A stretch of 64,000 nt of DNA from Mesorhizobium terrae. Its GTDB lineage: Bacteria; Pseudomonadota; Alphaproteobacteria; Rhizobiales; Rhizobiaceae. Below are positions 50,343 through 59,324 of the stretch, piece by piece. Each line of letters begins with the position of its first letter. Position 1 is the first letter of the stretch. The position numbers were made by a program, and so were the translations under genes. The notes under the pieces were generated by a model, which saw only the letters and a list, made by a program, of their open reading frames with translations, made no database searches and had not been told where the DNA came from. The stretch lies in contig NZ_CP044218.1 of NCBI RefSeq assembly GCF_008727715.1, positions 1,612,001 to 1,676,000 of the forward strand. The letters are read 5' to 3'.

Positions 50343-51247
50343 ACGCCCCCGAAGCGCACTGGCTGGCCGATGGGCGCCGGCTTCATCTCCATCATGGGCC
50401 GATAGACCTGATCATCGAAGCCTTTGGTGACGGGACCGAAATGCGGGTCGCATATGAACAGGCGGCGGCACGCTTCCAGACGATCCTGCCCGAACTGGTG
50501 ACCGAACTGCCGGCACTACGGCAACCGTCCGCGTTAAAACCTCGCGATTTCGCCGACCCCACCGCGCGGCGTATGGAGGCGGCGGTGTCGCCGCTGGCAA
50601 GAACCTTCATCACGCCGATGGCCGCGGTTGCCGGATCGGTCGCCGACGAGGTACTGGCAGCGATGCTGCGCGGCCGCAATCTCCAACGCGCCTATGTCAA
50701 CAATGGCGGCGACAGCGCGTTGCACCTCGCGCCGGGCCAATCGATGACACTGGCCATTGCCGGAACCGGACACGGCTTTTCCGACCGCATCCTGGTGCGC
50801 GCCGAAGACGCCGTGCGTGGCATTGCGACCAGCGGCTGGCGCGGCCGCTCCTTTTCGCTCGGCATTGCCGACGCGGTGACGGTTCTGGCACGCAATGGCG
50901 CCGAGGCCGACGCGGCGGCAACGCTGATTGCCAATGCCGTCGACCTGCCCGGCCATCCAGCAATCTCCCGGCGTCCAGCGCTTGCTCTGGCCCCCGACAG
51001 CGATCTCGGCGACCGGCTGGTCACGACCGGCGTCGGGACGCTCTCGCGCCAAGAAACCGCCAAGGCACTGGACAGTGGCCTGGCCGTCGCCGAAGACTTT
51101 CGGCAGCGCGGGCTGATCGAAGCAGCGGCCTTGTTTCTCAACGGCGCGGTCGCGGTCAGTGGAGAGATCGAACCGACCTCCCACTGCGACCACTCGCCAT
51201 TCCTTTCAACCGACAGATCGACCGCCAAGGACCCAGCCCATGCCTGA
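50339..51247 (+). CDS. UPF0280 family protein (ApbE-like fold)
   Basis: 302-aa protein of UPF0280. It resembles the FMN transferase ApbE fold (MAAVAGSVADEVLAAM, YVNNGGDSALHL, GIATSGWRGRSFSLGIADAV). ApbE attaches FMN to proteins, so a flavinylation or flavin-handling role for the reductase next door is possible. Function is not established. Overlaps the reductase gene by 4 nt and the next gene by 8 nt. Confidence 0.85.
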   Translation: MNAPEAHWLADGRRLHLHHGPIDLIIEAFGDGTEMRVAYEQAAARFQTILPELVTELPALRQPSALKPRDFADPTARRMEAAVSPLARTFITPMAAVAGSVADEVLAAMLRGRNLQRAYVNNGGDSALHLAPGQSMTLAIAGTGHGFSDRILVRAEDAVRGIATSGWRGRSFSLGIADAVTVLARNGAEADAAATLIANAVDLPGHPAISRRPALALAPDSDLGDRLVTTGVGTLSRQETAKALDSGLAVAEDFRQRGLIEAAALFLNGAVAVSGEIEPTSHCDHSPFLSTDRSTAKDPAHA

Positions 51248-51824
51248 ATTTCCCATTCGAAAAATCGCCGTGCTGAGCGAGGAGATCATCCATGACGGCG
51301 GGCCGGCGGCGAATATGCCGCGCCGCCGCGCTGCGGCCATGGCCTTGGTCAAGAACCCCTTTGCCGGTCGCTATGAGGAGAAGCTGCAAGGCGCCATGGA
51401 CGACCTGAAACCTCTGGGGCTGCTGTTGACGGATCGACTGATCGCCGCACTCGGCGGCGACGCGCATATCATTGACGGCTACGGCAAGGGCGCCATCGTC
51501 GGCAGCGCCGGCGAATTGGAACATGGTGCGCTGTGGCACGCGCCGGGCGGCTATGCGATGCGCGAACGGCTGGGCGAAGCCAAGGCGATCGTGCCCTCGG
51601 CCAAGAAGGTGGGAGGCTTCGGCGCGCGGCTCGACGTGCCGATCGGCCATATCAACGCCGCCTATGTGCGCTCGCATTTCGACGCCATGGAGATCGGCAT
51701 CGCCGACGGGCCTCGCCCCGACGAAATCCTGTTCTGCCTTGTCATGACCTGCGGGCCGCGCATCCACAACCGCATGGGCGGCCTGGAGGCCAAGGACATC
51801 AAGTTGTGGGACGGCCAAAGATGA
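51240..51824 (+). CDS. Amino acid synthesis family protein (DUF1185)
   Basis: 194-aa protein of the DUF1185 / amino acid synthesis family. Recognisable segments are IRKIAVLSEEIIHDGG, GYGKGAIVGSAGELEHGA and VPIGHINAAYVRSHFDAME. Members often cluster with hydantoinases and transporters for amide compounds; enzymatic role unknown. The start overlaps the UPF0280 gene end, and the stop overlaps the MarR start by 4 nt. Confidence 0.85.
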   Translation: MPEFPIRKIAVLSEEIIHDGGPAANMPRRRAAAMALVKNPFAGRYEEKLQGAMDDLKPLGLLLTDRLIAALGGDAHIIDGYGKGAIVGSAGELEHGALWHAPGGYAMRERLGEAKAIVPSAKKVGGFGARLDVPIGHINAAYVRSHFDAMEIGIADGPRPDEILFCLVMTCGPRIHNRMGGLEAKDIKLWDGQR

Positions 51825-52279
51825 CGGCCAGCAAGGCGCCGCTGACGCTCGTCGACCACGACGAGGCGGATGAAATCTATCATCTGCAAGACCAGGTCGG
51901 CTTCGTGCTGCGCAAGGCGCACCAGCGGCACCTGTCGATCTTCGCTTCGCGTATCGCAGACCTGACGCCGCCGCAATTCGCGGCGCTGGCCAGGCTCCAC
52001 GAGGTTGGCGAAACCTCGCAGAATCAGCTCGGCCAGATGATTGCCATGGATGCCGCCACCGTGAAGGGGGTCATCGACCGGCTGAAATCGCGCGGCTATG
52101 TCGATCTCAAGAAACACGAGACTGACAAGCGGCTGCTTTTGGTGTCGCTGACGGCTGCCGGGCGTAAGGCCATCGAACAACTCATACCGTTGGCGAAGGC
52201 CATCACCGGCGAGACCCTGGCGCCGCTGTCGGCCAGGGAGGCGGCGCAGTTCCTGCGCCTGCTGGCCAAGATCGCGTAA
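51821..52279 (+). CDS. MarR family transcriptional regulator
   Basis: 152-aa winged-helix regulator. The MarR core is clear: LTPPQFAALARLHEVGETSQ, NQLGQMIAMDAATVKGVIDR as recognition region and the wing LKSRGYVDLKKHETDKRLLL. It ends the molybdenum hydroxylase operon (ATGA overlap), so it probably regulates that operon and the hydantoinase pair through the palindromes at 45092 and 56193. Its ligand is likely a pathway substrate; that is inference. Confidence 0.92.
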   Translation: MTASKAPLTLVDHDEADEIYHLQDQVGFVLRKAHQRHLSIFASRIADLTPPQFAALARLHEVGETSQNQLGQMIAMDAATVKGVIDRLKSRGYVDLKKHETDKRLLLVSLTAAGRKAIEQLIPLAKAITGETLAPLSAREAAQFLRLLAKIA

Positions 52280-52319
52280 TCCACCGCTTCGTGTGCTGCG
52301 CCCGGGTGCATCCGACGGA

Positions 52320-52338
52320 CGTCAGCCCGAAGCTGACG
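52320..52338. terminator. Hairpin between convergent MarR and hydantoinase genes
   Basis: Perfect 7-bp stem CGTCAGC / GCTGACG with a 5-nt loop in the 69-bp convergent gap. No clear T run follows, so termination is tentative. Confidence 0.35.
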
Positions 52339-52348
52339 GTTGTTCGCG

Positions 52349-54043
52349 CTACGGCTCGATGCCGAACATCTTCTTCGCCTGGCTTGCCGTGTAGTAGCCC
52401 TGCGCCACATCGTGGCGGACCGCTTCGGGATCGCGCTTGCGCGGATCGCCATAACCGCCGCCGCCGGGTGTCTCGACGCGAACGCGGTCGCCCGCCTTCA
52501 GCGGGATGTCCTGTTCCTTGGAAAGATGCTGCGGCACATGCTCCTTGCCATCGCGGATCACCGTCACCGTGTTGACGGCGCCGTCGCGACCGCCCAGCAC
52601 GCCTTGCGGACCAAAGCGGCCGTGATCCATGACGAAAGAGGCACGCGCCTCGCCACGCAGCAACTCGACCTCATAGGCCAGCCCGAAGCCGCCACGATGG
52701 CGCCCCGCGCCGCCGGAGCCTTCACGCAACGCGTAGTGACGGTAGAGCACCGGGAAAGCCTGTTCCATGATCTCGACCGGCGGCGACTTGGAAATGCCAA
52801 TGGTCGAGCAGCCGTTGGCAAGCCCGTCGTGACGGGCGTTGCCGCCATAACCGCCGCCGGAAATCTGGTACATGACATAGTCGCGGCCGCGAGCCGGATC
52901 GTGGCCGCCGAGCGCGAAATTGCCGCTCGACCCAGCAGGCGCCGCCGTCACCTTGTCCGGGAGTGCCTGCACCATGGCCGCGAAAACCGCTTCCGCGATG
53001 CGCTGCGAGACTTCCGCCGCGCAACCGGAAACCGGGCGCGGATAGCTGGCATCGAGGAAAGTGCCTTCCGGGCGCTTGACGATCAACGGCTCGAAAGCGC
53101 CGGCGCTGATCGGCACATCCGGAAAGATATGGCGCATGGCGAGATAGACCGACGACAGCGTCGTGGCGAGCACGCTGTTCATCGGCCCGGCGCAGGGTTT
53201 CGATGAACCTCCGAAATCGAAAGTCAGCGTGTCGCCCTTCTTCTCCACGGCAAGCGCGATGGTCAGCGGTTCGTCGACGACGCCGTCGGAATCGACATAG
53301 GCCTTAGAGCGGTAGATGCCATCGGCGATGGCCGCTATGTTGGCACGCATCTGCTCGGCGGCGCGCTGGCGTAATTCCGCGACCGCTGCAGAGACGGTTT
53401 CGTCTCCGTAACGATCTAGGATTTCGTTGAGCCTGTCCTGCCCGACAAGCAGGGCGGCGGCCTGCGCTTTGATATCGCCGATGCGCTGGTCGGCGACACG
53501 GATGTTGGAACAGATGATGGCGTAAATCTCGGGATCGAGCACGCCTTTCTTGAACAGCTTGACTGGCGGCAGGCGCAGCCCTTCCTGTTCGACGGCGGTG
53601 GCGGAGGCGGAAAAACCGCCTGGCACGGCGCCACCAATATCCGGCCAATGGCCCGTGTTGGAGAGCCAGCAGAAGATCGCGCCGCCGCGATAGATGGGCA
53701 TGGCGAAGCGCACATCCATGAGATGCGTGCCGCCGAGATAAGGATCGTTGACGATGTAGATGTCGCCCGGTTCCGGTGGCAGGCAGCGGCCAGCGGCGAT
53801 CATCTCGATGACGATCCGGGTTGAGTACTGCATGACGCCGACGAAGACCGGCAGGCCTTGCGAGCCTTGCGCGATCAACGCGCCGTCAACGGCCGAATAG
53901 ATGCCGTCGGAACGATCGTTGGCTTCAGCGATGACCGGCGAGAAAGCGGCGCGCGAAAAGGTCAGGTCCATCTCGTCGCAGACCTGCTGCAGACCCGCCT
54001 GTATGACGGAAAGTGTAATGGCATCGAGGCTGATATGCGTCAT
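52349..54043 (-). CDS. Hydantoinase B/5-oxoprolinase beta-type subunit
   Basis: 564-aa HyuB-family protein, the partner of HyuA in ATP-dependent opening of cyclic amides (5-oxoproline, N-methylhydantoin) or in acetone/acetophenone carboxylase relatives. Motifs GDIYIVNDPYLGGTHLMD and the C-terminal GGAGRHRGGFGLAYEVELL and PGGGGYGDP are typical. Its start overlaps the hyuA stop by 4 nt. The substrate cannot be read from sequence. Confidence 0.92.
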   Translation of the reverse strand: MTHISLDAITLSVIQAGLQQVCDEMDLTFSRAAFSPVIAEANDRSDGIYSAVDGALIAQGSQGLPVFVGVMQYSTRIVIEMIAAGRCLPPEPGDIYIVNDPYLGGTHLMDVRFAMPIYRGGAIFCWLSNTGHWPDIGGAVPGGFSASATAVEQEGLRLPPVKLFKKGVLDPEIYAIICSNIRVADQRIGDIKAQAAALLVGQDRLNEILDRYGDETVSAAVAELRQRAAEQMRANIAAIADGIYRSKAYVDSDGVVDEPLTIALAVEKKGDTLTFDFGGSSKPCAGPMNSVLATTLSSVYLAMRHIFPDVPISAGAFEPLIVKRPEGTFLDASYPRPVSGCAAEVSQRIAEAVFAAMVQALPDKVTAAPAGSSGNFALGGHDPARGRDYVMYQISGGGYGGNARHDGLANGCSTIGISKSPPVEIMEQAFPVLYRHYALREGSGGAGRHRGGFGLAYEVELLRGEARASFVMDHGRFGPQGVLGGRDGAVNTVTVIRDGKEHVPQHLSKEQDIPLKAGDRVRVETPGGGGYGDPRKRDPEAVRHDVAQGYYTASQAKKMFGIEP

Positions 54044-56112
54044 CGGCTGCCCACCTCGACGATCAGATTGCCGTCGGCATCGCTGGTTGCCCTGTCGCCC
54101 GGCTCGAGCACGGTGGTGGCATCCATCTGCTCGATGATCGCCGGGCCCTCGATCTCCGCCTCGAGTGGCAGTTTTTCGCGGGCATAAACCGGCGTGTCGC
54201 GCCAGACGCCGTCATACCAGACCAGGCGAACCTCGGCGCGGGCCTCGGCCAGCTTGCTGGCGCGGCCAGCGGGGTCGATCAGCGTCGACAGATCGATCTG
54301 CGGCCGCACACCGGTAACCGAGGTGTTCAGATTGACGAGATTGGCGCGGATTTCCGGCAGCTCGACCTTGAAGCGGACAAAATAGGCCTTTTCGAAAAGC
54401 CCCTGCAGGGTGGCGCGGTCGACCCGCGCCGATGGCAGCGGCACATTGATCAGGTGGGTCTGGCCGACGAACTGCATGTCAGCGGAATGGCTGACGCGGA
54501 CCGCCTGTGGCTTCACCGCTTCCTTGGCGATCAGGCTTTCACCCTCGGCGCGATGCGCCTCGAGGATCTGTTCCACGCGCTTTTCGTCGATGCTGGCGAC
54601 GGGCTGGTTCAGCGTGTTGACGAAGTCGTGCCTCATATCGGCGACGACGCAGCCTAGCGCATTGGTGATGCCCGGCCGTGCTGGCACCAGCACGCGCGGC
54701 AGGCCAAGCTCGCGCGCCAGCGCGCTGGCGTGCAACGGACCGGCCCCGCCGAAGGCGAACAGCGTGAAGTCGCGCGGGTCGTGGCCGCGGCCAACCGACA
54801 CCATACGGATGGCGCCTGCCATCTTGATATTGGCCAGCCTCAGCACCGCGCCGGCCGCCTCGACGCCGGAGAGGCCGGTGAACAGGCCGATCTTGTCCTC
54901 GAATATCCGGGTCACGCTTTCGACGCTGACAGGATTGTCGACGGCGAGCAGTTTTTTCGGCGCCAGGCGACCGAGCACCAGATTGGCATCGGTGATGGTT
55001 GGCAGCTTGCCTCCGCGCCCGTAGCAGATCGGGCCGGGACTGGCACCGGCGCTTTCCGGCCCGACGCGGATCAGGCCGGCCGCGTCGACACGCGCGATCG
55101 AGCCGCCGCCGGCGCCGACCGTGTGCACAGCCACCATCGGCACGTGGATCGGCATGGCGTATTCCAGCTCGATCTCGTTGGAGACAGCCGGTTCGGCATC
55201 GCGGATCAGCGCCACATCGGTGGAGGTGCCGCCCATGTCATAGGTGACAAGGTTACGGTGGTCGGCACGGCGACCGGTATAGGCGGCGGCGATCACACCG
55301 GAGGCCGGACCAGACATCACCGTCTTGGCGGCTTCGTGGGCGACGAAACGCGCCGAGATCATGCCGCCATTGCCGTTCATGATGAGGAAGTCGCGCTTAT
55401 AGCCCTGGCCGGCGAGTTCATCGCGCAGCCGGGCGACATAACGCTCAAGGATCGGCTGCACGGCGGCGTTGACGGAGGCCGTCACGCCGCGCTCGAATTC
55501 GCGCGCTTCGGACAAAAGCGTGTGACCGACGGTGATATGGCCGTTCGGCCAGAGCTCGGCGGCGATCTCGGCGGCGCGGCGCTCGTGCAGCGGGTTGGCA
55601 TAGGAATGCAGGAAATGGATGACGAGCGATTCACAGCCTGCCGCCAGCAACCAACGTACCGCATGCCGCACACCCTCCTCGTCAAGCGGGACACGCACCC
55701 GGCCCGACGCTTCCACGCGCTCGTCGATTTCGAGACGCAAGAGACGCGGGATAACCGGCTCGAAGGTACCGGTCATACCATAGGCCTGCGGCCGGGTGCG
55801 CCGGCCGAGTTCGATGATGTCGCGGAAACCAGCCGTTGTGATCATGCCGGTCCGGGCCAGCCTGCGCTCCAGCACGGCGTTGGTAGTGGTGGTGGTGCCG
55901 TGGACGATCAGGTCAATGTCGGCGGGGCTGACGCCGGTGGCGCCGAGCGCCGAGACGACGCCGAAGGCCTGATTGTCGAGCGTGGTCGGCGTCTTGGCGA
56001 TGCGGACCTTGCCGCCATCGCGGCCATCGATCAGGATCAGGTCGGTAAATGTGCCGCCAACGTCGATGCCGGCGACGACATTGTCCGATTGCGCCGGAAC
56101 TTTCTCATTCAT
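54040..56112 (-). CDS. Hydantoinase A/5-oxoprolinase alpha-type subunit
   Basis: 690-aa HyuA-family protein with ASKHA ATPase fold. N-terminal nucleotide motif GIDVGGTFTDLILIDG, HGTTTTTNAVLERR, then YDMGGTSTDVALI and FGGAGPLHASALA. It phosphorylates a cyclic amide so that HyuB can hydrolyse it. Start ATG 56112 (MNEKVPAQSDN); a 21-codon upstream extension is open but not conserved-looking. The palindrome at 56193-56208 lies 81 bp upstream. Confidence 0.93.
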   Translation of the reverse strand: MNEKVPAQSDNVVAGIDVGGTFTDLILIDGRDGGKVRIAKTPTTLDNQAFGVVSALGATGVSPADIDLIVHGTTTTTNAVLERRLARTGMITTAGFRDIIELGRRTRPQAYGMTGTFEPVIPRLLRLEIDERVEASGRVRVPLDEEGVRHAVRWLLAAGCESLVIHFLHSYANPLHERRAAEIAAELWPNGHITVGHTLLSEAREFERGVTASVNAAVQPILERYVARLRDELAGQGYKRDFLIMNGNGGMISARFVAHEAAKTVMSGPASGVIAAAYTGRRADHRNLVTYDMGGTSTDVALIRDAEPAVSNEIELEYAMPIHVPMVAVHTVGAGGGSIARVDAAGLIRVGPESAGASPGPICYGRGGKLPTITDANLVLGRLAPKKLLAVDNPVSVESVTRIFEDKIGLFTGLSGVEAAGAVLRLANIKMAGAIRMVSVGRGHDPRDFTLFAFGGAGPLHASALARELGLPRVLVPARPGITNALGCVVADMRHDFVNTLNQPVASIDEKRVEQILEAHRAEGESLIAKEAVKPQAVRVSHSADMQFVGQTHLINVPLPSARVDRATLQGLFEKAYFVRFKVELPEIRANLVNLNTSVTGVRPQIDLSTLIDPAGRASKLAEARAEVRLVWYDGVWRDTPVYAREKLPLEAEIEGPAIIEQMDATTVLEPGDRATSDADGNLIVEVGSR

Positions 56113-56179
56113 CGCCGAAATCCGAAAAGTCCGAACTGCCGATGAAGGCCAGTTTGGAAAGGCGTTCCGCGGCACGATC

Positions 56180-56209
56180 TTGACGCTAAGATCATTTGTA
56201 TACTAATAG
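56180..56209. promoter_or_regulatory. Palindromic operator upstream of the hydantoinase genes and fpr
   Basis: CATTTGTATACTAATA (56193-56208), centred on the perfect GTATAC, nearly copies the operator at 45092-45107 (13 of 16 bases). On the plus strand it lies within a possible promoter (TTGACG 56180-56185, 18 nt, TAATAG 56204-56209) that could serve fpr. On the minus strand it lies 81 bp before hyuA. Confidence 0.5.
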
Positions 56210-56311
56210 ATTTCCGTTACAAGAGCCTGCCCCTAGACAATGCCGAGGCATATCGGGACCCGCAAAAGCGGCGCGCAGGAGAGCCCCAGGCAGCAGGAAA
56301 AGGTTGGTTCT

Positions 56312-57139
56312 ATGAGCACCGCTTCCGCCCAGAGCACGGATGCAGCCACGCCGTTGCAGTTCCCTATTCCGGCGAACGTTTTTGCTGAAAAGGTCGTTTC
56401 GGTGAAGCACTACACCGACCGGCTGTTTTCCTTCCGTATCACCCGGCCGCAATCGTTGCGTTTCCGCTCCGGCGAGTTCGTCATGATCGGCCTGCCGAAT
56501 GCGGAGAAGCCGGTATACCGCGCTTATTCCGTGGCGAGCCCGGCATGGGACGAAGAGCTCGAATTCTTCTCCATCAAGGTGCCGGACGGCCCGCTCACCC
56601 AGCACCTGCAGAAGATCCAGCCCGGCGACACCATTTTGATGCGCCACAAGGCGACCGGCACGCTGGTGCTGGACGCACTTACCCCGGCCAAGCGCCTGTT
56701 CATGATCTCGACCGGCACCGGCATCGCGCCCTTCGCCAGCCTGCTGCGCGACCCCGATACCTACGAGAAGTTCGAGCACGTCTATCTCACCCACACCTGC
56801 CGCGACGTGGCCGAGTTGGCCTATGGCCAGGAACTGGTGGCAGCGCTGGCGGAGGACCCGCTGATCGGCGAATTCACCAACGGGCGCGTGACGCTCTACA
56901 ATTCGACGACGCGCGAAACCTCCGAGCGTATGGGCCGCATCACGGCGCTGGTCGGCTCCGGCAAGTTCTATACCGACCTCGGTATCGAGCCGCTGAACCC
57001 GGAAACCGACCGCATCATGATCTGCGGTTCGATGCACATGCTGAAGGACGTCAAGGAAATGGCTGAAAGCCTTGGCTTCGTCGAAGGCTCGCTGAGTGCT
57101 CCAGCCACCTTCGTGGTGGAACGCGCCTTCGTCGGCTGA
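56312..57139 (+). CDS. fpr: Ferredoxin/flavodoxin--NADP reductase
   Basis: 275-aa FAD enzyme of the bacterial FPR class, exchanging electrons between NADPH and ferredoxin/flavodoxin. The FAD motif is YRAYSVASP, the pyrophosphate loop follows, the NADP motif is FMISTGTGIAPFASLLRDP, and the protein ends in VERAFVG as in class subfamily enzymes. Often linked to oxidative stress; here it might also supply reduced ferredoxin to the reductase operon next door. ATG 56312 chosen over an upstream ATG at 56240. Confidence 0.93.
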   Translation: MSTASAQSTDAATPLQFPIPANVFAEKVVSVKHYTDRLFSFRITRPQSLRFRSGEFVMIGLPNAEKPVYRAYSVASPAWDEELEFFSIKVPDGPLTQHLQKIQPGDTILMRHKATGTLVLDALTPAKRLFMISTGTGIAPFASLLRDPDTYEKFEHVYLTHTCRDVAELAYGQELVAALAEDPLIGEFTNGRVTLYNSTTRETSERMGRITALVGSGKFYTDLGIEPLNPETDRIMICGSMHMLKDVKEMAESLGFVEGSLSAPATFVVERAFVG

Positions 57140-57172
57140 TCGATGGTGGTTGCGACGTCAACCGCTCGAAGA

Positions 57173-57196
57173 AATGGCGCCCGAGGGCGCCATTTT
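57173..57196. terminator. Bidirectional Rho-independent terminator
   Basis: Perfect stem AATGGCGCC / GGCGCCATT with a 4-nt loop and A/T tails on both sides, in the gap between convergent fpr and the UgpC-type ATPase gene. It begins 34 nt after the fpr stop and touches the ATPase stop. Confidence 0.75.
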
Positions 57197-58194
57197 CATT
57201 TCACAGCCTTGCCGTCCGCATCGAAACGGTAGGTCTTGGCCGGATCCGGCGTGGCATAAAGCGTCGACCCCGGCTCGGCGTTGTAGACGCCGAAGATGCG
57301 CACCGTGATCAGGCCGGCTTTTTCGCAATCGAGATAGACATTGGTGTCGGCACCGAGATGTTCGGTGTGCACGACCGTGCCTTTCCACGAACCGGACTTC
57401 GGATCGACGGTCAGATGTTCCGGGCGCACGCCGATGGTCTTGACGGTTTCGCCCAGCCGCGCGCCGTCAACGAAGTTCATCTTCGGCGAGCCGATGAAAC
57501 CGGCGACGAATTCATTGGCCGGCGACTGGTAAAGCTCCATCGGCGCGCCGATCTGCTCGATGCGGCCGGCATTCAGCACCACGATCTTGTCGGCCAGCGT
57601 CATTGCCTCGACCTGGTCGTGAGTGACGTAGATCATCGTCGCCTTGAGCCGGCGGTGCAGCTGCGCGATCTCGAGACGCGTGTTGACGCGCAGCGCGGCA
57701 TCCAGGTTCGACAGCGGCTCGTCGAACAGGAACAGCTTCGGCTCGCGCACCACGGCGCGGCCGATGGCGACGCGCTGGCGCTGGCCACCGGAAAGTTCGG
57801 CCGGGCGGCGCTTGAGGTAGGGTTCCAGCGAAAGCATGGCGGATGCGGCGCCGATACGCTTGTCGATCTCGGCAGCCGGCTCGCCAGCCTGCTTGAGGCC
57901 GAGCGCCATGTTGTCGCGCACGCTGAGATGCGGATAGAGCGCATAGGTCTGGAACACCATGGCGATACCGCGCTTGGCCGGCGGCGTCGAAGTGACCTCC
58001 TGGCTATCGATCAGGACGCGGCCGGAGGAAGCGTCCTCCAGGCCGGCGATGACACGCAGCAGGGTCGACTTGCCACAGCCCGACGGGCCGACGAAGACGA
58101 CGAATTCGCCATCCTTCACGTCGAGGTCGATGCCCTTCAGCACGTCCACCGGCCCGAAGGATTTCTTCACATTCTCGATCTTCAGAGAGCCCAC
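57196..58194 (-). CDS. Sugar ABC transporter ATP-binding protein (UgpC/MsmK type)
   Basis: 332-aa ATPase: Walker [10 protein letters not shown], signature LSGGQRQR, Walker [13 protein letters not shown], switch His in [10 protein letters not shown], then a C-terminal OB-type (TOBE) regulatory domain. GTG 58194 gives the family start ([13 protein letters not shown]) with GAGGAAC upstream. Last gene of the amino-sugar-type operon, after the Gfo/Idh/MocA gene. Confidence 0.92.
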   Translation of the reverse strand: MGSLKIENVKKSFGPVDVLKGIDLDVKDGEFVVFVGPSGCGKSTLLRVIAGLEDASSGRVLIDSQEVTSTPPAKRGIAMVFQTYALYPHLSVRDNMALGLKQAGEPAAEIDKRIGAASAMLSLEPYLKRRPAELSGGQRQRVAIGRAVVREPKLFLFDEPLSNLDAALRVNTRLEIAQLHRRLKATMIYVTHDQVEAMTLADKIVVLNAGRIEQIGAPMELYQSPANEFVAGFIGSPKMNFVDGARLGETVKTIGVRPEHLTVDPKSGSWKGTVVHTEHLGADTNVYLDCEKAGLITVRIFGVYNAEPGSTLYATPDPAKTYRFDADGKAVK

Positions 58195-58214
58195 GGCTGT
58201 TCCTCGCTCGATTG

Positions 58215-59276
58215 CTAGAGTTTGACGGGATTGCCGGTGCGCACGCTTTCGTCGGCGGCAAGGCAGACGGCAAGCGAACGCACGGCATCGTCCATGTGGC
58301 GGGTGAGGTCGACATTCTCGCGAATGGCTTTCAGCACGAAAGCCTGTTCGAAATCGCACAATTCCTGGTGGCCCGGTTCGCCTTCCATGGAAAGCAGTTC
58401 GTCGGGTTTCAGGAACTTACCGTCGGCACCGGTCGCGGCCTGGTGCAGGCGGATGGTCGAGGTCTTGGTATGGGTGTCGATATCGTCCGACTTCACACCC
58501 TCGGCCATGACGATCGACACGCAGCCCTTCGGCGACATCACGTCCTTCACGAAGAAGGCGGTCTCCGAGATCATCGGGCCCCAACCGGCCTCATACCAGC
58601 CGACCGAACCGTCCTCGAACAGCACCTGCAAGTGACCGTAATTGTACATGGAGGGCGCCACCTCATCGGAGAGGCGCACGCCCATGCCACGCACTTCGAC
58701 GGGCGCGGAATCGGTGATCTGCAGCATGACGTCGAGATAATGGACGCCGCAATCGACGATCGGCGAGGTGGTCTGCATCAACTGCTTGTGCGTCTGCCAG
58801 GTATGGCCGGACGACTGCTGGTTGAGGTTCATGCGGAACACATAAGGGCCGCCCAGCTTGCGGGCCTCGGCGATCAGCCGCACCCAGGACGGGTGATGGC
58901 GCAGGATATAGCCGATCACCAGCTTCTTGCCGTTGGCCTTGGCGGCGTCGACCACCCGGCGCGCATCGGCGACCGTGGTGGCCAGCGGCTTCTCGACGAA
59001 GACATGGCAGCCAGCCTCGAAGGCGTGCACCGCATAGTCGGCATGGCTGTCCGAATAGGTGGCGATGCAGGCAAGGTCCGGTTTCTCGTCGCGCAGTGCG
59101 TCCTCGAACGAACGACGGATCTCGTGACCCGCCAGCCCGCCGGGCAGCGGCACGTCCGAACGGTTGACGAGGGCCGCAATCTCGAAGCCCGGATTGTTGT
59201 AGTAGGCCAGCGCGTGGCTGCGGCCCATATTGCCCAGGCCGGCAACGACAACGCGGAGGGGTTTGGTCGAAGTCAC
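58215..59276 (-). CDS. Gfo/Idh/MocA family oxidoreductase
   Basis: 353-aa NAD(P)-dependent sugar oxidoreductase. The N-terminal Rossmann motif is [18 protein letters not shown], the catalytic Lys is in [12 protein letters not shown], and the His/Asp region is [15 protein letters not shown]. It probably oxidises or epimerises the imported sugar or an intermediate; exact reaction unknown. Located between the permease and ATPase genes, a position often seen in rhizobial sugar operons. Confidence 0.9.
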   Translation of the reverse strand: MTSTKPLRVVVAGLGNMGRSHALAYYNNPGFEIAALVNRSDVPLPGGLAGHEIRRSFEDALRDEKPDLACIATYSDSHADYAVHAFEAGCHVFVEKPLATTVADARRVVDAAKANGKKLVIGYILRHHPSWVRLIAEARKLGGPYVFRMNLNQQSSGHTWQTHKQLMQTTSPIVDCGVHYLDVMLQITDSAPVEVRGMGVRLSDEVAPSMYNYGHLQVLFEDGSVGWYEAGWGPMISETAFFVKDVMSPKGCVSIVMAEGVKSDDIDTHTKTSTIRLHQAATGADGKFLKPDELLSMEGEPGHQELCDFEQAFVLKAIRENVDLTRHMDDAVRSLAVCLAADESVRTGNPVKL

Positions 59277-59324
59277 TTTGATGTCCTGTGTCGGGTTTCT
59301 TTGTTGTTGCTTTGAGGACGGCGC

